From the NCBI RefSeq assembly GCF_032854445.1, contig NC_088301.1, positions 30,490,402-30,554,401 on the forward strand: a DNA stretch of 64,000 nucleotides, written 5' to 3'. The notes below the pieces were generated by a model that was not told the DNA's origin, made no database searches, and saw nothing but the letters and a program-made list of their open reading frames with translations. Positions 12,401 through 27,400 of this stretch are shown here, piece after piece. Source of the DNA: Liolophura sinensis. Taxonomy: Eukaryota; Mollusca; Polyplacophora; Chitonida; Chitonidae. How positions within the stretch are numbered: position 1 is the first letter of the stretch; every line of letters starts with the position of its first letter. A program made the position numbers and the translations under genes.

Positions 12401-15400
12401 GGCTGGAGACAAAGCACCATGAGCTGGACCTGAACTCACAGCAACCCCATTAGTGGGAAGCTCCTAGGCCATTGTGCCATACTTGTGTACCAACCCCTCA
12501 GTGAAACAGACCTCTGACCTAGGAGTAATATACTACATTATGGTACTGGCGCCAAAAGTTACAATTTGATCAACAGGCAAAGATGTGGTGCATGTTAATT
12601 CATACATTGAATATATCTCCGCATACTCATGTTGGTCATTTTGGTACAGAGGCCTATTAAAACTTGGCAGGTTTACTGGCTGGGACATGAAACTGCTGAA
12701 TACATGTACATTGGCAGCCTGACGTCCGCTGCTAGAGAATGGAAGCTGGTTTAGTCCCTGTCAATACTGATATTCAGGTCCCTTAGCAAGGTGACATGCG
12801 CAAGAATATCTCACCACTGTGAGCAAATATTGGATATAAACTGAACTTGTCAGAGGAAATGCTGCCTACAACTGGCCCCCATCCCTCTGATTGAATCTGT
12901 CAGAGACAGAGCATCAGGGGAGGGCTTGTCAGCCTTTACACTCACAATATGTACATATAGCCAACATTATCCCCAGGGATTTTATCTATTGGCTTCTCTG
13001 ATCACTGTTATGAACTGTTACACCGAATCACTTTATACAGTGTACATGTACATGTACATGTCACATGATTTATCCCTGCAAGACTCAAGCTAGCATAACA
13101 GGAGTCTTGATGCTTACCACTTTGAAATTCATCATGAAGGTTTAGGCCGCTTGTCTCCATTATCTTCTGCAAAAAAGAGATATCAACTGACAGAACTACT
13201 TTTTCCTCGACTGCACTGGCACCATATGACTGTTTTTAGTGTAAATGTATTACTGCCTTGAAAGCATCCATGGTACACATTACTCAAATCACTTCAATCA
13301 TACTGTGGGGCCTCCGTGGCCTTGTGGTTAGAACAATGACCCAGGAGCCTTCTACCAAAGCAGTCGCTGTGAGTTCAAGTCCAGCTCTTGCTGGCTTCTT
13401 CTCTGGTCATATATACATGTATGTGGGTCTGCCAGTAACCTGGGGATAGTCATGGATTACCTCTGGGCTCTGCCTGGTTTCCTCCCACCATAATGCTGGC
13501 TGATGTCGTATAAGTGAAATATTCTTGAATACAGTGCAATCCTGAGTACCAATCAAATAAATAAATCCTGCCATATTGCCACTTCTATATAATGAAACAG
13601 GGCATGGGTATAACTGCTCAGCTGCAAAAATGCCAGTTATGTGTACGTATAAAACAAATAAATCTTTCACAAACACAAAGGTCTATGACAAAAACATCGC
13701 TAAAAACTAAATATATTAAATACAAATTTATATGGAACATTTATCCATATAATGCCAGGTAAATGTACGTCTTCTTGTGCACGCTCAACTACCTGTCATC
13801 TTAAAGGAAAATCTTTGGAAAACAAGAATGAACGAGTCATTGCATTTTTCCGGATGTGCACCTGTGATGGCCAGCAGTAATGTAGACATGGTAGACAAGG
13901 CAGCGAGTTGGTGAGGGAACATTGGTTATTCAGTAGATGATGTATTAATGATGAATGAGGATTAACGGTCTGTTCACAGCATCTCTCCTAAAATAGTTAA
14001 GCTTGTGCGCTGTGAATCGATTAAAACAACATAAAACCACAGCGAGAATACTTCCCACAGTTGCCGGAGTGATTTTCACGCCAGAGTAAACATTCGATTC
14101 TGTCACTCTGTAAAGAGAGCAGCCATTTGACTAGATTAGAGGGAGGTTTGCAGAACATCTTGCGTAATGGAACAGCGGCTGTTGCTATCAGATGGAGTCA
14201 CTCAGACCAATGGGTGCTGAATCAGACACGGTTTAAAGATACATGAGAAGCTACCATTAATCTCACGTAATTCACTGAAACACAAGTGGAGAAAAACATA
14301 TATACAAATGCAGTGTGCATACATGTAAGCTGTGTTAATGGGCTAGTTCAATAGCCCTGATAAAAGGAGATTCAACACAAGGTTCTTTGTAAATGCATGG
14401 ACCTTCAGCATAGACATGAGACACTGTCTTTCCCAATGGCCAACATAGCCATTAATTCTCCATAAAATTTCTTCACTATATATCAGCTTGCAGAAGACAA
14501 TACTATGGAGTACTATCGAGAACTCTTTTATCGCTAAAGGTAAAAAAATCCCTTTCTACTATGTAACCTGTCAGAAATTGTTAAGCAATTATTTTGGATT
14601 TTTGTGAATTACATGTACATGAGAAGTTCCTGAAGAAAAGCAAGGTCAATGGTGCCTCTGGGTTCACAGAGTGAGAGGTTATAGGTAAGTTATTAGAGAC
14701 CTTTAGTTAGAAGTTGCAAGTTGTAACTTCTGACTTCAAACTTCTAGGTCATAGGTAAACTGAATTAGTTTACCTATTCTAGTTTGAAGTCACAAGTTAC
14801 ATGTACAAGTTGCAACTTCAAACTTCTAGGTTATAGGCAAACTGAATTAGTTTATCTATTCTAGTTTGAAGTCACAAGTTACATGTACATGTCACTTCAA
14901 ACTTCTAGGTCATAGGTAAACCGAATTAGTTTACCTTTTCTAGTTTGAAGTCACAAGTTACAAGTTGAACTTTTAACTAAAGGTCTCTAATGACTGAATG
15001 TCAGAAAAAGTTGTCTCACACTGTTGACAAGTCAAATGATACAGTAGGACTTGTATTACCTTTAGTGACAAAAGAATTTGACCTTCAAACTATTGGTACT
15101 TGTTACTTCTCCACATGACAGTGCCTTGATCAACATTATTGTGCCTGTCTGCCATGTATGCTCATGCCATCATTTTGCCAGCTCCAGAATATCAGCAACC
15201 AGTAAAGTCCCCCTCCCCTATGTCAGCAACCAGTAAAGTTCCCCCCCCCCAATATGTCAGCAACCAGTAAAGTCCCCCCCAATATGTCAGCAACCAGTTA
15301 AGTTTCCAGTAAAGTTCCCCCCCCCCCCCAATGTGTCAGCTTTTGTCAGTCACTGTATACTTGCCCAAGCAAGCTTTGCAGATCTTCAAATAATTCACTG

Positions 15401-18400
15401 AAAATGAAGTGAGATAAATTTACGATGCAAGATTTCCACCATAAAATGACATAAGAATTAATATATTATTAATAGAAAGTTCAAGGCACAGTTGTACAGT
15501 GAAACCCATCTTTTATAAAGGTACATGTAAAAGTACATGAACAATTCTAATATCAACCTTGAACACCACACAATCATTGGCACCTGTTCCCTCATATTGC
15601 CATTCCAGCACAAATACTTCCTTATCAATTAATCATCACATCAATGCATTCATAGCAGGAATAAAACATTAGTATCCCCTGCATCCTATGACACTGCCAT
15701 CCGTGAATGATATCAAATGCCGGAAAAGCATACATTGATGCATCGATTCAAGACAGCATCTAAACTTTCCGAATCATGGAACTCTGATGCTAGGCTGGGC
15801 TTGGTCAATCCAACCAATGAAAACAGTTGTTGCTTTTTGTTCATTATGTGAAGAATAATGAAAAACACGACTCCCAAACAACTTGTCTACTCCCCTTTTA
15901 ATTGCTTATTTCTCCTTGGTTTAAATCCATATATTCCACATAAGTCCATTCTTTTTCTGGATGATGCCATGTGCAGTAAACTAGAAAAAAAAAGTTAAAA
16001 AAAAAAGATTCCACAGCATTATTTTACCTGCTTTTATTGCACCAGTCACACAGTTATCTGTGTTTAACTGTGACATTATGGTCTGCATTATTACGCACAA
16101 AAATTACTGTAGGTAGTCAGAATTACTTCACAAATAAACTGGTTTTTGTAGCTTATAGCTTTGATATGTCAATAGGACAGAACAGTGATAAGATCCTGGT
16201 TAGAGTACAGATCTGTAGTTCTGAAAGTCAAAGCTGGGAAGAATGAACTTGATCTGAGATCTAGTAACACTATACATTCTCATCTTGTTTACACTGAAGA
16301 AAACGCAACACCGATACAGTATATTTTCTAGTTCCAAAAAGTGACCAAACAATCGGAAGCAATTTTCAAGTAGCACAGCCACTGGTCGACTACCCCAGCA
16401 CAAAAGGGATGTGGAATCATTTTACAAGGTTATTCTTCTTCCGATGGATCCATCTCAACTTTATGTGCCCAACAGTCTACAGTACACATGTGTGTGTGTG
16501 GGCCTTCATTTCGTTGGTCCCCATTAAATTGGTTCCACTTCGATTTTTTTTTTTTTAAACTTTTTTCTTACTCATTTTTTCTTGATGAAAAATGGTATGG
16601 CCATGGCCGCAGCAGCCATACTGCTTCGGATGCCTCTGTACAGGAATGTGCAGTATTATACCACAGACAGCATTTGGACAGCACACAAGTTGTTGACAGC
16701 TTCTGATTAACAAATAATGGGTCAATATTTGGCTCATTATTTTGCCCATGCAATAAACTTGGAATTTCCCAGTATTCAATGCCTGGTCAAATCTGTTGCA
16801 ATGAGAAGCAATGTCATATCGGCAATCCACAATAATTTGCGGGTCAATGCCCCATTCTTCAAAAGGCTGCGGAATCAATGGAAAAATCAATTCTGCGATT
16901 CTTTTTATTTGAAACACCTCCCTGCATTCCTTATCGATCTGTGGCTTCGTGGGAATGTGACTTGTAGTAATCTAGAGGCCAGAAGAGACTGTCCAGGGCA
17001 CTGGTCTAATTAGATCAGAAAACCAGCCACAATTCAATGCACATACAAACGTACATGTGCAGTTATTGTGCTCAACCCTGCATATCCACACTTTACAAAT
17101 ATTTCATAAGCACATGTGCCAACTTAGCAGTATTACATCTGTAGTCACAACATATGATCAAGGTATCCTTTACCCAGAATTTCATTACAGACCAGATTAA
17201 AGCACACAAACTCAGTCAACGTGATAGAGTGAGTCTCCATATTTCCTTGGATTGTCAGACAGAGCAACAGCCGTGAAGGTGGGCATACACGCAGATGACC
17301 ATGTATATGGTAATCTGATGGATTTTACAACAATGGTTGTCAACTTCGGCTCACGGTGAAGTGATAATTTACACGGCTGCGATACAGGAAATCTTGATGG
17401 TAAATCATTGGCCAGGGAACCTATAATCATCTGAGAATGCCAGAATGCATGGAGCTTCTTCGAAGCCCCACAACAGGCTAGATCTGGATACTGACTTGAT
17501 TCACACTTTCTTGGTTCTTTGCTGGTTTGTAAAGGCCTAGCAATTTACACTAACCCAGGAAGTCCATTTTGGTTGACGGCTGGTATAAGAATGTACATGT
17601 ATTATAGATTTATACAGGAATGACTTTACAACATCGCCTTGTGTGGACACGGATACTGATCTGATCCACCCAAAATGATGAGGGCAGAGGCTTTGATAAT
17701 GTTAATCCAGGATTAACCGGTCAGTCAATACGCCATACTCAAGAATATTTCACTCATACAACAGAAGTGTGAAAACAATGTTTACATCATCAGACTGTGG
17801 GCGGCAAAATGATCTCCCATAAAACTACAAGTAACACCATCTAACTGGCCCTATGAGTGTAAGGCCAAAGAGCAGCCGATATCTCAAAAATAACTATTTA
17901 TAAATAACTATTTAAATAACTATAATAATTCAAATCCCGTGATTATCATTCAGAAATATCATTCTATTCATCATTACACAAAAACACGGCAGTTACAAGT
18001 AGTTACAAAACCATTCACATTCCTGCACATGTATTGTGTGTATAATTTGCAAAACAAGGTCCAGTTTTTGACATTTTAGTCTTTAACAGTGTTAAAGTGT
18101 TAGCCCAAGCAATTACACTGTACTGGTACAAGAAAACCATGATCAAACTTCGCTTGTTTAGTGTAAGGTTTACCTTCTACAAATGATCAAGCAAAGCTGA
18201 CCATTTCCTGGTCAAGTCTGTGGAGAATTAAACAAAACTATGGAAAGTGTACAAGAAAATGTGCTTGTCTCTAAAACTTCGCGCATTCTGGGTTGCTGAA
18301 TGTGTGGTACTGAAGGGCAAAAGGGTTTTGTTCTCAAAATGATTGATCACTTTTAGAGGTTATGCATGAATGAGTGAATCAATGATCAAGATTTAGGTGC

Positions 18401-21400
18401 CACAATGGCACTTGGTTAACTGTGGTTGTTAGATTGAAGACGATTCCTGTAGGACATTAGGACATGAGAGCCATGAAACAGAACCTTCAGTATCATTCAA
18501 TATATACATTATTCCATTAACACACAATTCTGCCTTTCATGAGAAAGATGGGGTAAACAAACCTAAAATCTCACGCATGACTTAACTGCACACTGTGCAT
18601 GATTGTGAGAGTTTTACTGGTCACAGAAAAGTGTTCTGAGGTTGTTTGGAAGGTAGGTCAATAACATACTGGAAAAATATGTACTAGCACCAAAAGTAGT
18701 CATTTATAACATCTATTTGCTGCAGAAATGTACCTTTTGGACTAATTTTTATTTCATTTAGGCAATTGACTTTCATGCTACATCTGCCTCAACAATCGCC
18801 CCAAAAAGAGCATTTTTAGTGACAAATTTTAATAATAAACTATTGCTTTGGTGCTGAAATTTAGATTTTTCCCTTCGGACATGTACCACCCAAACGACCC
18901 TCAAATCACACTTTTAAGATCAATACATCATTCAAATTCAGCTAGTACATTATTTATAGTCTTGGATAAAATTTCAGGTCAGATATATACGTAGTGTTAG
19001 TTGAACCAACCCAATTACATTTCAGCACAGTTTTTACCTTACAAATTCTTACATTAAACCAGTAAGGAAGGTATTACTTTTGTTCAATCTAGCTGTACAA
19101 GTTACTGTGTCTTTTTTACAGGTAGATGGACATGTATGTACATGTACTGGATTCAGATTAACATGGAAGACTATACGTTCAGGGAAGCATGATGTTGAGT
19201 ATTTTATCATGCTACCTAAAATCAGAGCATTAAGCTCTGCTACATTTCAGGTGAGAGATCAACAGACTGTCAATCAATATCACAGCTGTATTATACCCCT
19301 ATAGTGTACAGGTACATAAACAGCACAGAGGCAGGGCTTGATACTGAGGCACAGGGTCACCATGTATCTTGAGTACCCGGTGGAGAAGGACACAAAATGA
19401 AACTGCATGGTATTACATGTACATGTTCCCCTGAATCACTTTCTGTCGTTGGATAACACTCAGCTTTATACCAATACAACAACTGCTTACACAAACATGT
19501 AATTAATTATAAATTATCCTTCGTCTGAAACATACATTTTGTTAGTCATTCCTGCTACAATATTAAAGAACCCGGCACAATTGTATACGCACATGTTTTC
19601 AGCTGCAACAGTTTAAATGTGTGGTGATGGTTTCAATGGACACGGAATGTACATTTTCCGATCACACCACTGAAATAAAGATTTCTGTGAGTTTTCTGAG
19701 TCGAATATGTTGAAAGACAGAAAAAAAAAAAAACTTTAGTAAATGCATACTACTGAGGTGCCCTTAAGAATGGTATTTTAACTTCTTGTTTCCGGTGACT
19801 ATTGCCAAGGGTTAGTATGCATCGACAACATGGTAGTGAGAGGTCGGCCATCCAGGCATTGGGGCTATTGCCACGCTATGCAAGCAGCGGGCTCCCAGCT
19901 GATCTAATCAGGGGGCCATCTCTACACATCAGCTGATCAGGATAATTACTTGCTGGATCCATCGTTGTATTGATCCGTGCCTGAAATAGCCTTGGAACAC
20001 CGATACATACAGGCAGGAGGGCGAGTAGGCGGTCTGTGCAGGCACGTCACTGCACACGCTACCTGTCACTGCACTGGAGTAGCAGCGCTAAGGCACAGTG
20101 ACACCATGCTGATTTATACATGAACTGCCAGCTTTTGATACCCTGGCGCTTATAGCCAGCTGCAAGTGTTGGAATGAGCATCTGTTGACCTGGTGGTCCC
20201 TAGCCACAATGTTTCATATATAAATTATGAAATGGCTTCATGAACAATGGGTCAGAGGATCATTTCCATTAAACACCATGCAGAAAATTTCATCCAAAAA
20301 TGAATGTCTTGCTTAATACCAATAAACACACATTTATGGAAAACAATTTTGTGTTCACATGATCAGTTTTCAAGTGTTGCCATTCCTTTGAGAAACTCAA
20401 GTTGATACACGTAAGTTTTGCTCTCCCCACAGTACAGTTAGCTGGGTTTTCATTTAGAATTGGAGAAGGTTTTCAGAGTTCAAAAGTAGGCAGCTGAATT
20501 GAAAGTAATTATGTCACAATTACTACTGAGTTAAATGGTCAGAATATACAAAGTAGGCGGCAATGGGGACAGCAGTTCAGACAGCTGTCCGCGGCCTGCA
20601 ACATGCCTTTTTGAATGCCCTGGGTTAGAACTACATGTACACCATCTGCGGCTCAGTATTAAATCTACTGTTTGTCATTATTACTGATTCTGTGATACTA
20701 TCACCAGAAGTTCCGTTTCAAACAGGCCAGAAAATGCCCATGACAGCTCTACCCATTGGCTCCCTTCATGTGTACATGTACATGAAAGCCCTCTTTGTAA
20801 GATCATTTCTGCCACACTCATCAACACACCCTGTGCCCTGCCACCCCTCAATATCACAACTGACTATTGCCCTTGCCCCCCTTCCCTCAACGTCCTAATT
20901 TAAGGATTCTTTCAGGTAGTCTGCAACAAAGAGGAAGTCCCAATGCCGAAGGCCTACCTCCAATCCATTCCTACAACCACACACATATAGGTACGTTTAC
21001 CACCCCGAAAAATACCATTTCATGCTGTTGATGTTTACAAATAAAAGAAATCGTGTTTGCTTACTTGTTAGACTTGTTTCCTGGTTTATTTAAAGGTGAA
21101 CTATCAGAATTTCCATCAGTGATAAAGGTGTTATATTGCACAGTTCATAGATATTGCTTTTGTTTTTACATATTTTATATTTTCCACCCAGAGACATGGC
21201 GTTCAAAAAGAAAGATTTGTTTCAACACCTTCCAATCTGAGCTCAGTGGTATGACGTCGTAATGCATGTACAGTCACATTCCCACATCATGCAACAATAA
21301 GACATGACGTCATACATACGTAGCTTTGACGTATCTAGGTCTACTGCTATGGCCTAAGCTTGGTGTGATTGGCCTAAAATACATGACTTTTGGAGGAAGT

Positions 21401-24400
21401 AAAACAGAATGGCAGCATGAAATATGCAGTTTTTGCCACATTTTCTTCATTTTTGGGGGTAGAATAGACTTTAACACCTTCTTGCTGGAACAAGGTTCAG
21501 CATTATCGAGTTACACAACAAACACCGCTACGGCAGGGTTAAACCTTAATTTAGAATGTGATCTAAAGAAATGGTGGAAGCCTGTTCAATGCAAAAAGAA
21601 AGGCTTTGAGGCCAAGTAATGTCTTTCCCTTCCTTGCACTTGAATAAGATTTGGTATTAGAGTGTCACATGATGCAGAAAGGGAATGAAATATTAGAGCA
21701 AATGACAAAATATATTTTAGCAAATACATGTACAGATCACAGATACATACTATACAAGAAATGAATAATTAATGCATGATTAACATCAAAGGTATTATAC
21801 CTGAGTCAAAGTGACCACCCAGATATACGTGTACAGCGAATTAGCGAATAAAACAGTGAAGGGAAAATTCTAATAAACTGCGTTGTTTCAGACTGTTGAA
21901 AAAAACATATGTAGCAAATGTGTGATCATACAGTGTGCATTTAATGTGAATGTTAATACACGAGGACATGTAGGCATCCACAGAGGACACATGTCTTTGT
22001 ACAAATATAAATATACAGGTACATAATTATAGCATGTGGAAAGTGAGCTTGAAGGCCTTCATGTAAATGCACATAAACAAGCTAAGAACAAGAAGAAGTT
22101 CAATCAAGGGTATTTTCTGGTTTTTCAATGTGTGCTGGCAATGAGAATGAATCCATTAAAATACCAGGTGGGTGATATCACACCGTTATACACATATATC
22201 TATACGCAGGTTCACATTCATGCTGAATTCATCACAAGCCAACTTTTTATAGTAACATATTTACATACATGTACATATATAACCATGTACCTTAATTCCT
22301 CACCCTATTCGCATATGAAAGAGCAAATTTCAGGGCATTTTATGCACATTTTTTATTTGGCTTTGAAGGCAAAAACACATTTGTTGGATTTGCCAGCGTA
22401 AGGGCTTCACAAAAACTATAATTTTATCAGCCAACACAGAATAAACACCTTGCAAACATACGAAAAGGTTGAAGAATTACAGTAGTAGACAACTGATTAT
22501 AAAAGTACAGCTATCAACATAATACATGATTTTATTTGAATTATTTGATTGATGTTTTAAGCCGTACTCAACAATACTTCACTTAATATATGACTGTGGC
22601 CAGTATTATGGTTTGAGGAAACCGGGCAGAGCCCACAGGAAACTCACAATCATCTGCAAGTTGCTGGCGACCGCATCGTTGGGAGGATCCTGGGTTATTG
22701 CGCTGTGGTTGAGCGCTAATCTCCTTGGCCTCGGAGGCGCACCATAATGAATGAAACACAAATTACCTTGAAGTCTTGAAAGCTGTATAACGCAACTTAC
22801 TCCTCACATTAATCAAGTGATCAACAGCTAATGATTTAAATCACATGGTACACTTAGCTACATGTATATACAGTAACTGTTTAAATGTATGTACACATGC
22901 AAAAAGATACAGATTACAAATACATACATGTACATTATTTTGTTTTGTGCTCATAAAGCATGACAGTACATGCAAGAAGAGATTTTGACACAAGATTATG
23001 CATGTTAGTGATTGTCATTACTGTACACACATGTACATGTATAAATAAATCTCTAAAGACAACTACCAGGGGAACACATTATTTTAGGAATAAGAAATTG
23101 AAACTCTACTTCCTTAAGGGGATATTTGCATGTATGTATATCTATGGCGATAGATGTTAAACAAACTGGCCTGAAACATACGATTAAAGGTGGTACAAGC
23201 ACAAGGTCAAATATACATGTACATGTACTGTGACTTGATGGGACATCTGGTGTCTTTGGCATGGCGATTTAGTGAGGATGCACTATACATGTCAGAATAG
23301 GACCCGCTCATGACACTGTTGTAGTACAGTTGAAATACACTGTACCTTAAATGACAAAAAAATTTTGTCCATGACTAACTTGTCCATGACTAACTTGCCC
23401 ATCTTTCCCAATTCTGAGAGTTCTATAGATTTTAGAAAGGATGTTTCCACGTTGGTTGGAAAATTGGAGGATATTCTACTAGATTTTAAGTTTCAGAACC
23501 GAATGTGTAAGTTTTGATACACATTTCTTTCATTCAATGACTAAAAGTCTCAGAGAGTTTCTCTTTTAATTTCTCTTGTATAAAATTTCTTTATGTCACA
23601 GACCAATTTCAAAGTTTTGAATCTGATCCTTGAATTTTTTTCCTGAAAATGGCCCTGGCTGTATCAACATGTATGTTTATAAGGACATAGACAAGAATTC
23701 TGCATTATTCTCTACGTGACAAAACAACCCTCTTTTTACATGTATTTTTGAACTAGTTCTTCCTTATGACCAGTCATACTAATCCATTTGGAAAATTTAT
23801 ATACACACATACTTTATCCTTGTCATATTAATACATACAGTTCATTGGTCAAAGTCAAGATGTCCAGAAGGTTTCATGGTTTACTGGGTTCTATCTGACC
23901 TTCAAGTGTCCCCTCCCCTCCCACTACAAAACCCCACCCTGTCACCACCAACCTCAGAGGTTTTCCACAAGCACGGCAAGATAACAGCGAACAAGAGAAG
24001 GTGAAATTGAATCCCTTCGTTCACAAACGCGTTATTCAACCACCGCCCTCGTCTATTTTGCCTTGCCCAGATGGTGGCCATAAAAAATCAATATTCAATT
24101 ACGGTCGCTAAACTCATCCATTCCAGGCGGGTTTTTAGGCCTCTTTAGTGGGCTGCTTTTCTCTGTTTCACACAAAGAAGGGCCCCCAGCTGACTGAAGC
24201 CAATCCCTGAAGGCAGCTGTAGTGTCTTAATATTTGGTGCTCTTGGTCCACTGTTGTAACACCAAGGACACATGTTTTTGCAAAGCTGACTTTTCCGGTC
24301 TGATGTGATCATTAATAAATCATAGGACAGTGCTCAATGTTGCAAAGGCCAAAAAACTGCTTCCAATTATGCCCTATTAAATACCCATTTGGCAATGCGT

Positions 24401-27400
24401 GCACGGGTGCTCTCAAAGAAACCTGTGATCAAGAAAGTGCCTGTAGGAGCAAAGTGTTAGTGTTAAGACGATTTGTGGATCAGCAGATCTTGTACAAGGC
24501 CGTAAATACATTTATTTGGTTGATTTCAACAACCAACATACACGTAACCAATATATATGTAACAATACTTCATTTTCACTACACCAGTCACAGGCAGGCA
24601 AATCAGATTTTGAGGCTTGGCTGATAAATTTCAAACCCCATTCAAAACAACTGCTATTTATGTATGTATGTACATAATGCTTTGGGGTTTACATCATACT
24701 TGACAATTTTTCAGTCATATGATCAAGAGGAGTCATTTTTACTGTGACTTCTTTTTTGCAGGGCCAATCCATGTTGCCAAAGTGCTGTCGCAACTGAAAT
24801 ATCATGACGAAGACACTAGACATTATGCTTCACCCAGTGATATAATACTACACGTCATCCTGGTGCCGCACCTATTGAAATTATCAGGACTATAATTGTT
24901 TGCTAATTCCAAGCTCCAATATTTTTAAAACTGATAACCGAATAACCAAACTCAGCAGTTACAATATTGAAAACATGAGACAACATTGTACATGCATGCA
25001 CTGGTTTAGCCGCCATTCTGAAATTTACAGCAAAATCTTCTCAAAATCTGCTTATCTGATCAGGCTGAAATTTAATAAGTTGTTACACAGTGACTAGGTC
25101 TACATGAATTGCAGAAAGGTATGATTTCAATATGCAAATTTAAAAATTCAGTACCAGTTTTAATACATGTAGGTTATGAGATTTTCACTACAATGAAACG
25201 AGCCATCACAAAACAAAGCATATAACCTTTCCTTTCTATTGGATATTGGACTATATGTAGCAATAAATCAAAAAGTACAATGCAATACAAGAGGCATCTA
25301 AAAACAATGTACTCTTTCTTTTCACTGGTTTTGGTACCAGTTCTATGGCACATACCACCTAGAAATCTTCGTTTCAAATCCTGTTCATCCCTGTTCTTTG
25401 ATCACTATATGCACTAGGCTATCAGCAATGCTAACACCATAACAGCATGGACCCTGGCAAAGCTGTTAGCTAACAGCTTGAATTTTTGGGGGATTTCCAA
25501 GTTTTTAAGTAGTCAATTCCATGTTGCTTTACATTCTGATACATCTGACTTTCAGTGGAAGAGAACTGATAAAGACGATACTGTAATTCCTCAACATTCT
25601 CACATTTTTGCAAGGTGTTTATTTCAGCATGTTCTGAAGGCATTACACTGTGTTGATATTAGATATTATTTGTGAAGCCTTGAAACTGGCCAATCCAACC
25701 AATGTGTTTTTGTCTCCGAAGTCCACTTTAAAAATATGCAGAAAATGAATTGAAAGCCGCTGTTTCATACATGCGAAAAAGTTTTTGTCACACTTATAAT
25801 TCATAATAACTTAAGTCTTGTCGGAAGTCTGAATCAAGACTTTTCAAACATGGTTTGATTTGTTTGAATCAAACATTTCAATGGCTGCATTACTGTTAAA
25901 AGAAGGTTTACCAATGCATGTGTTGACAGTTCTACAAACGCGCTGACTTGTGGAATATGTGTAGCATCCGTCCAACAATTCATGTGCATGCACATGTACT
26001 GCATGGGGACAAGCTTTAGTCCAAAAGCACTGGTAACCCAGAAGTGGGTCATACCGCCACAGGTTCCTTATCAAATACTGACCAGCTGAGATGGTCACAT
26101 AGGTCAGCAGATTATACTTTATGCATGCATGATTCTAGAACTCTCATGACTAGTCTGTCATTAATGGGTCATTCCATAAGAACTTATTTTATGTTCCCTA
26201 ACAAAAACTGAAAGCACAATGTACCACAGCGATTATCTTCCACTTTTAAATTAAGAGTCCACCCTAAATAACCTAAGATTTTGTCCATGACTAAGTTGCT
26301 CATTTTTCCAGATTCTGGGAGTTCTATTGATTTTAGAAAGGTACATGTAGGATGACATCCTACTAGGAAAATGTAAATTTTAGCATTTATTTGCCTCTAA
26401 AAATGCTCTTTTATGGTTGAATTTTTAGGTCAAATAGGGTATTTCATTCTGCACTGCAAATGTGTGATGCTAACAACATAAATTAACCCCTCGTGTTCGT
26501 GAACAATGTGGTCTCATGTGTCACACAAAGAAATTGTTGGATTATCCAGGGAGTTAAAATGAAGCCATTCGATTTGTAGTGGTCAAATTATTCTCTGCCT
26601 GCAAGCAAAACTTGGTGTCTCTTAGTATTTATTTATGGGTCAGAGGAGTCAAACCCTATGGCTCATTATTGGCCCCTGCGATGAACCTAACATTCAAACC
26701 CTTGAAAATAACTTAATTTGTTATTTATGAGAAATCTCAGGTACGTTAGGTTTGTGGAAGAAATCATGTAGTATTCAGCAGACGGTACCCAATTCAGTCT
26801 GACAAATATCCCTTAGACACCAAGCTGCCTAGCTGCAGTTGAATCAGCAAGTGATGTTCACATGAACACAAAGATGATATATGTGCTGTATGTTATACTC
26901 ACATTAACATTTATATGCAACTTCTGTACATGTACATGGCTTGTATATTTATTTATTTTATTTGATTATGTTTTACACCACACAAAAACATCATGGCAAG
27001 TATAATGTACATCCTAAAACAATGCATGACCAAATTAGCACCCAGTCGCAGACAGTGAGCTTTGAAATTGAGCTCGCAGCTGCTTTTCACGGTCAATCAA
27101 CAGCATTATTTCAAGTAACACTTTCTACTAGGCATTTTACGTTTCTCAATTGTTTTTACTATAAGTTACTGCGAACGGTGACACGATTTCCAACACAGAA
27201 TTTCAATGAAACAGATATTTAATGTAGTAAGCATGCAGCGGCTAGGTTAAAGCACAGGCTGTTGAGTGAAAATGAACTCTCGTGCACTCTCGTGCACTGC
27301 GAGATCTTGTGACATTTCTCTTTAAAAAAAAACAAACATGATGTAACCTGACAAAAGCATGAACAACTCTTTTCATATATGCTAAAACATAACTCACCTC

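Larger units (their letters stand above)
7545..27397 (-). other. syd-1 intron 1, about 19.9 kb
   Basis: This intron separates the PDZ-coding exon from the C2-RhoGAP-coding exons. It carries SINEs, a fold-back element, several low-copy dispersed repeats and one 49-nt candidate alternative exon, listed separately. Long stretches (for example 17.0-22.2 kb) show only AT-rich unique sequence with ACATGTA motifs and no supportable gene. None of the small open frames inside it shows a recognised protein motif. Confidence 0.8.

Noticed and set aside
27219-27397. C-terminal extension of the PDZ exon frame
   Set aside because: A consensus donor (AGAG|GTGAGT) ends the exon at 27398 and its phase matches exon 2. 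The extension has no family similarity.
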